From assembly GCA_963802915.1 (NCBI GenBank), contig CAWDKQ010000008.1:310001-374000 (forward strand): a DNA stretch of 64,000 nucleotides, in the 5' to 3' direction. Positions within the stretch are counted from its first letter, which is position 1. Every line of letters starts with the position of its first letter. Shown piece by piece: positions 60,982 through 64,000 of the stretch. This DNA comes from JAICMB01 sp963802915. GTDB taxonomy: Bacteria; Acidobacteriota; Terriglobia; Bryobacterales; Bryobacteraceae. The translations under genes were made by a program, and so were the position numbers. The notes beneath the pieces are model-generated. The model worked only from the letters and a program-made list of their open reading frames with translations, was not told where the DNA came from and did not search any database.

Positions 60982-63417
60982 TTACTCGTAGCGCAGAGCG
61001 ATGGCGGGGCGCACGCGAACGGCGCGAATGGATGGGATCAACGAAGCAATCCCAGCCACGGCCATCAGCGCCGCGGCGACAGAGAGGAAGACGAGCGGAT
61101 CGGACGGCCGCACGCCGAACAGCATGCTGGTCATCAGGCGCGTCAGGCCGAGCGCACCGGCAAGTCCGATCGCGAGTCCGATAAAGGCCAGCTTGACACC
61201 TTGGCCAATCACCATTCCGATGACATCTCTCGCGCTCGCGCCGAGCGCCATACGAATTCCAAATTCACGCATGCGCTGCGTGACGGTATAAGCGAGCACG
61301 CCATAAATCCCGATGGCAGAAAGCACCAGCGCCAGGATTGCAAATAGCAGGCAGACCACCATCGCCGCCTTCCGGTTCTGGGTCGAAGCCGAGATGCGTT
61401 CCGGCATGGTCTTCACATCGAACATCGGTAATTCCGGATCGGCTCGCAGGATTTCGCGTCGGATCGCGGACGCCAGCGCAGGATCGTCGCGGGTAGTCTT
61501 CACCACCACGTGTGGCTTGCGAGGCGGGAACTGCTTGTAATCGAAATAGATGTGACCGGTCGGACTCTGCTCCGCGAGATCTCCGACTTTCACACTGCCG
61601 ACCACTCCTACGACGGTGCAAATTCTGCTGGTGCTCTCAACGCCCATGCGAATCTTCCCGCCCACGGCGTTGCCCCTCGGCCAATACTTTCTCGCGAGGA
61701 AGCGGTCCACGATGACAACTCTTTCTGTGTTCGCTGCATCGCTTTCATTAAAGAACCGGCCCTGAAGCAAAGGGATTCCCATCGCCTGGAAGTATTGCGG
61801 ATCGATGATGTTCCAACCCGGCACCGGAGGGCTTTCGCCTTGCGCCGGTGTGTAACCTTCGATCGAAATCACGCTGGCGTTGTCATTGCCTGCAAACGGC
61901 AAATAAGTAGTTGCGCCGGCATACGTCACACCGGGGATGGAGCGTAGCGATGTGAGCAGCGTATCGAGAAATGCCAGGGCCCGGGCGTCGTCTTTGTAGC
62001 GCGAAATGGGAAGCACGAACCTTGCTGCAGTTACGTTCTCAGGCTGAAATCCAGGCCTGACCGAAAGCAGGCGCGCGAAGCTGAGCGTCAGTAAACCGGA
62101 GCCGATCAGGAGAATAAATGCGAGAGAGACCTGACAGACCACCAGGGCTGAACGCGTCCAAAGCGCCCCTTTTTGCGTAGTTCCTGTTCTCTCAGTCTGG
62201 CGGAAAACAGCATTAAGATCGCGGCGGAAGAGATGATATACCGGCACGATGCCGAATACGAGTCCGGTCGCGATAGCGACGACAGCGCTAAATGCGAGCA
62301 CTCCTGCGTCAATGCGGATATCAGCGCCTCGTGGCATGTCTTTCGCGCCAAGATACGTGAGGAGCCGGACGCCTGCGAATCCGACGAATACGCCGAGAGC
62401 GCCTCCCGCCGCGGCCAGGGTAATGCTCTCAGTCAGCAACTGGCGGCTGAGTCGCATGCGTCCCGCGCCGAGGCTGAAACGTATCGCCATCTCTTTCATC
62501 CGAATGTTGGAACGAACCAACATGAGGTTCGCAACATTGACGCAGCCGATCAGCAAGACGAACGCGACCGCGGCTTGCAGCAAATAAAGTGTCGGCCTAA
62601 CCTCGCGAGTTAGTTGTTCTTTCGTGCTTCGGATCACGGTCGCAAATCGAGCATTCTCGAGTAATTTGCGGTATTTCGGGAAACGCTCAATATTTCGTTT
62701 GTTTAGTATGTCCAACCGCTGTTTCGCGTATAAAATTGTGACTCCGGATTGCAGGCGCCCCACCATCCCCCAGCGGTTGCTATGGCGTTCATCGTCGGAC
62801 GTCTCCGGAGGTGTGAATGCCACCGGTGTCCAGAGCTTGGCATCGAGTTCAATTGCCTTGAAGTTCTCCGGCATGATACCAACCACGCGATACGGTATGC
62901 CGCCCAGCCGGACATCTTTGCCGACCATCTGGGGGTCCTTCGCAAACATGTCCTTCCAGAGCCCGTAGCTCAGAATCGCAACGTTCTCTTTTCCAACTAC
63001 GGCGTCATCGTAGTTAAAGGTTCGCCCCGCTATCGCGGAGGTGCGCAGAACGCGGAAGTAATCGGGCGTGACTTTTTCGCCGTCTACGCGGACGGGTGAA
63101 CCTTCCGATCCCATGTCATAACCGAAATTGCGAACCAGTGCGACAGAATCGAAGACGTCAGTCATCGCCCGGCGATCGTAATAATCAGGAACGGCATTGG
63201 AACCGTTATCCGATAATCCAAGACCGGGGTATATGTTATACATCGAGACAACGCGATCTGGCTCCGCATAGGGCAGGGGATTTAATATGACAGCATTCAG
63301 CACCGTGAATATCGCTGTATTGGCGCCGATACACAAAGCCAGTGTGAGCAGCGCGGTAACGGTGAACGCTTTATCTTTCCAAAGCAGCTTCAACCCGAAT
63401 TTTAGATCCTGAAACAT
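60982..63417 (-). CDS. ADOP-family MacB/FtsX-like ABC transporter permease
   Basis: 811 residues from ATG 63417, giving the usual MFQDLKFGLKLL ADOP start; TTG 63423 is an alternative. Helix 1 (TVTALLTLALCIGANTAIF) is followed by a MacB-like periplasmic domain, the first FtsX domain near residues 280-420, a second periplasmic part and a final FtsX domain (about 690-810) ending in RAVRVRPAIALRYE. It lacks the short cytoplasmic head of the permease at 594, so it belongs to another ADOP subgroup. No ATPase adjacent; its stop lies 9 bases after the M49 gene's start codon region. Substrate unknown. Confidence 0.9.
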   Translation of the reverse strand: MFQDLKFGLKLLWKDKAFTVTALLTLALCIGANTAIFTVLNAVILNPLPYAEPDRVVSMYNIYPGLGLSDNGSNAVPDYYDRRAMTDVFDSVALVRNFGYDMGSEGSPVRVDGEKVTPDYFRVLRTSAIAGRTFNYDDAVVGKENVAILSYGLWKDMFAKDPQMVGKDVRLGGIPYRVVGIMPENFKAIELDAKLWTPVAFTPPETSDDERHSNRWGMVGRLQSGVTILYAKQRLDILNKRNIERFPKYRKLLENARFATVIRSTKEQLTREVRPTLYLLQAAVAFVLLIGCVNVANLMLVRSNIRMKEMAIRFSLGAGRMRLSRQLLTESITLAAAGGALGVFVGFAGVRLLTYLGAKDMPRGADIRIDAGVLAFSAVVAIATGLVFGIVPVYHLFRRDLNAVFRQTERTGTTQKGALWTRSALVVCQVSLAFILLIGSGLLTLSFARLLSVRPGFQPENVTAARFVLPISRYKDDARALAFLDTLLTSLRSIPGVTYAGATTYLPFAGNDNASVISIEGYTPAQGESPPVPGWNIIDPQYFQAMGIPLLQGRFFNESDAANTERVVIVDRFLARKYWPRGNAVGGKIRMGVESTSRICTVVGVVGSVKVGDLAEQSPTGHIYFDYKQFPPRKPHVVVKTTRDDPALASAIRREILRADPELPMFDVKTMPERISASTQNRKAAMVVCLLFAILALVLSAIGIYGVLAYTVTQRMREFGIRMALGASARDVIGMVIGQGVKLAFIGLAIGLAGALGLTRLMTSMLFGVRPSDPLVFLSVAAALMAVAGIASLIPSIRAVRVRPAIALRYE

Positions 63418-63460
63418 GTCCAAGATGCCTGCGGTCTAATTATTGTACTCATAAATAATC

Positions 63461-64000
63461 ATGCCAGCTCCGAAAATAATGTTAATCCGTCATTCTGAAA
63501 AGCCTACCGTCAGCGATAATGGCGTCTCTCCAACAGGCTTGCAAGGGGCGAAGGAACTCTCCGTTCGAGGATGGCAGAGGGCCGGAGCCCTGGTCTGCTA
63601 TTTCGCTCCTCCCGGCGGCGCGTTCCAGGATGAGCGAATCGCTACGCCTCAATTCCTCTTCGCATCGCATAGTTCCAGCAGCAGACCGCGAGAGACGATA
63701 CTGCCTTTGTCTGAAAAACTCGGACTCGCAATCGACATGAATTATGGAAAGGGCGACGAAGAACGCCTGGTCGCGGCCGCCAATGCGTGCTCCGGCGTTG
63801 TTTTGGTCTCCTGGCAACACGATTTTATGGCTGCGGTCGCGAACTCGATCCTCGGCGACAATCGCACTGCCCCGCAGGACTGGCCGAGAGAGCGGTTCGA
63901 CGTTTCGTGGGTGTTCGACTTCGACGCCGCGACAGGGAAATACGGACTCGTGCAAGTGCCGCAGCGTTTACTCGCCGGCGATTCGGCCGATCCTATCCGG
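63461..64000 (+). CDS. Histidine-phosphatase-like protein, 3' truncated by the window end
   Basis: The frame from ATG 63461 stays open to base 64000, 180 codons, so the gene continues beyond the window. The start MPAPKIMLIRHSEKP carries the RH-x-x-K catalytic motif of the phosphoglycerate-mutase/SixA-like superfamily, with TGLQGAKELSVRGWQRAGAL after it. A later VLVSWQHDFM segment occupies the place of the second catalytic His. A TAA in frame lies just upstream, supporting this start. Divergent from the ADOP gene with 43 bases between. Substrate unknown. Confidence 0.82.
   Translation, partial: MPAPKIMLIRHSEKPTVSDNGVSPTGLQGAKELSVRGWQRAGALVCYFAPPGGAFQDERIATPQFLFASHSSSSRPRETILPLSEKLGLAIDMNYGKGDEERLVAAANACSGVVLVSWQHDFMAAVANSILGDNRTAPQDWPRERFDVSWVFDFDAATGKYGLVQVPQRLLAGDSADPIR

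Overview
The window reads as chromosomal DNA of an Acidobacteriota bacterium, most likely a Solibacter/Bryobacter relative. This is inferred from gene content: ADOP-type MacB/FtsX permeases, two Oar-like TonB-dependent receptors that begin with a carboxypeptidase-regulatory domain, a PEP-CTERM protein, many secreted or lipoprotein products, and moderately high GC. I saw no rRNA, tRNA, CRISPR array, phage or complete insertion sequence.

Layout. 1-3209: two tandem ADOP permeases, the first cut by the window edge. 3222-4927: a small accessory island of DUF3467, DUF2442 and DUF4160 genes, bounded by a ~94-bp direct repeat that duplicates the 3' end of the adjacent FG-GAP gene. 4836-8346: a large secreted beta-propeller/FG-GAP protein and an OmpA-like lipoprotein. 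8421-8660: a 120-bp tandem duplication. 8643-13498 (minus): a housekeeping operon era - BON protein - rsmB - rpe (frameshifted here) - bamD - response regulator, with overlapping junctions. 13593-17257: mutS and anmK. 17422-23842: PEP-CTERM protein, rmlD-like gene, and a LacI regulator divergent from a TonB receptor whose promoter carries two LacI-type palindromes. 23924-27026: a tight three-gene set of YedY-like molybdenum enzyme, alkaline-phosphatase-fold protein and an unrecognised protein. 27027-29664: Gly/Tyr-rich secreted protein, metallo-beta-lactamase hydrolase, M64 peptidase.

29714-35500: DUF2760 protein, two Hsp70-like ATPases (the second with a DUF3731 tail) and thiL, in an overlapping run. 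This is the best candidate for a poorly described system. 35519-42858: membrane acyltransferase, lipoprotein, degenerate receiver, zinc-finger membrane protein plus TPR protein, CarD regulator, TIM-barrel isomerase and a DUF1328 peptide. 42945-45010: UdgX-type uracil-DNA glycosylase, histidine phosphatase, CheX-like protein. 45007-51991: a second TonB receptor, LigC-like ligase, LigD-type polymerase domain and a MetE-fold protein. 52033-58969: small lipoprotein, ABC exporter with a lipoprotein, a histidine kinase with an ETR1-type ethylene/copper-binding domain, a DUF6883-DUF4926 fusion and a PAS hybrid kinase. 58963-64000: M49 peptidase, a third ADOP permease, and a histidine-phosphatase-like gene running off the end.

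Common themes are envelope biogenesis and secretion, nucleic-acid repair (mutS, udgX, ligase, PolDom), and sensory modules with unusual or degenerate domains.
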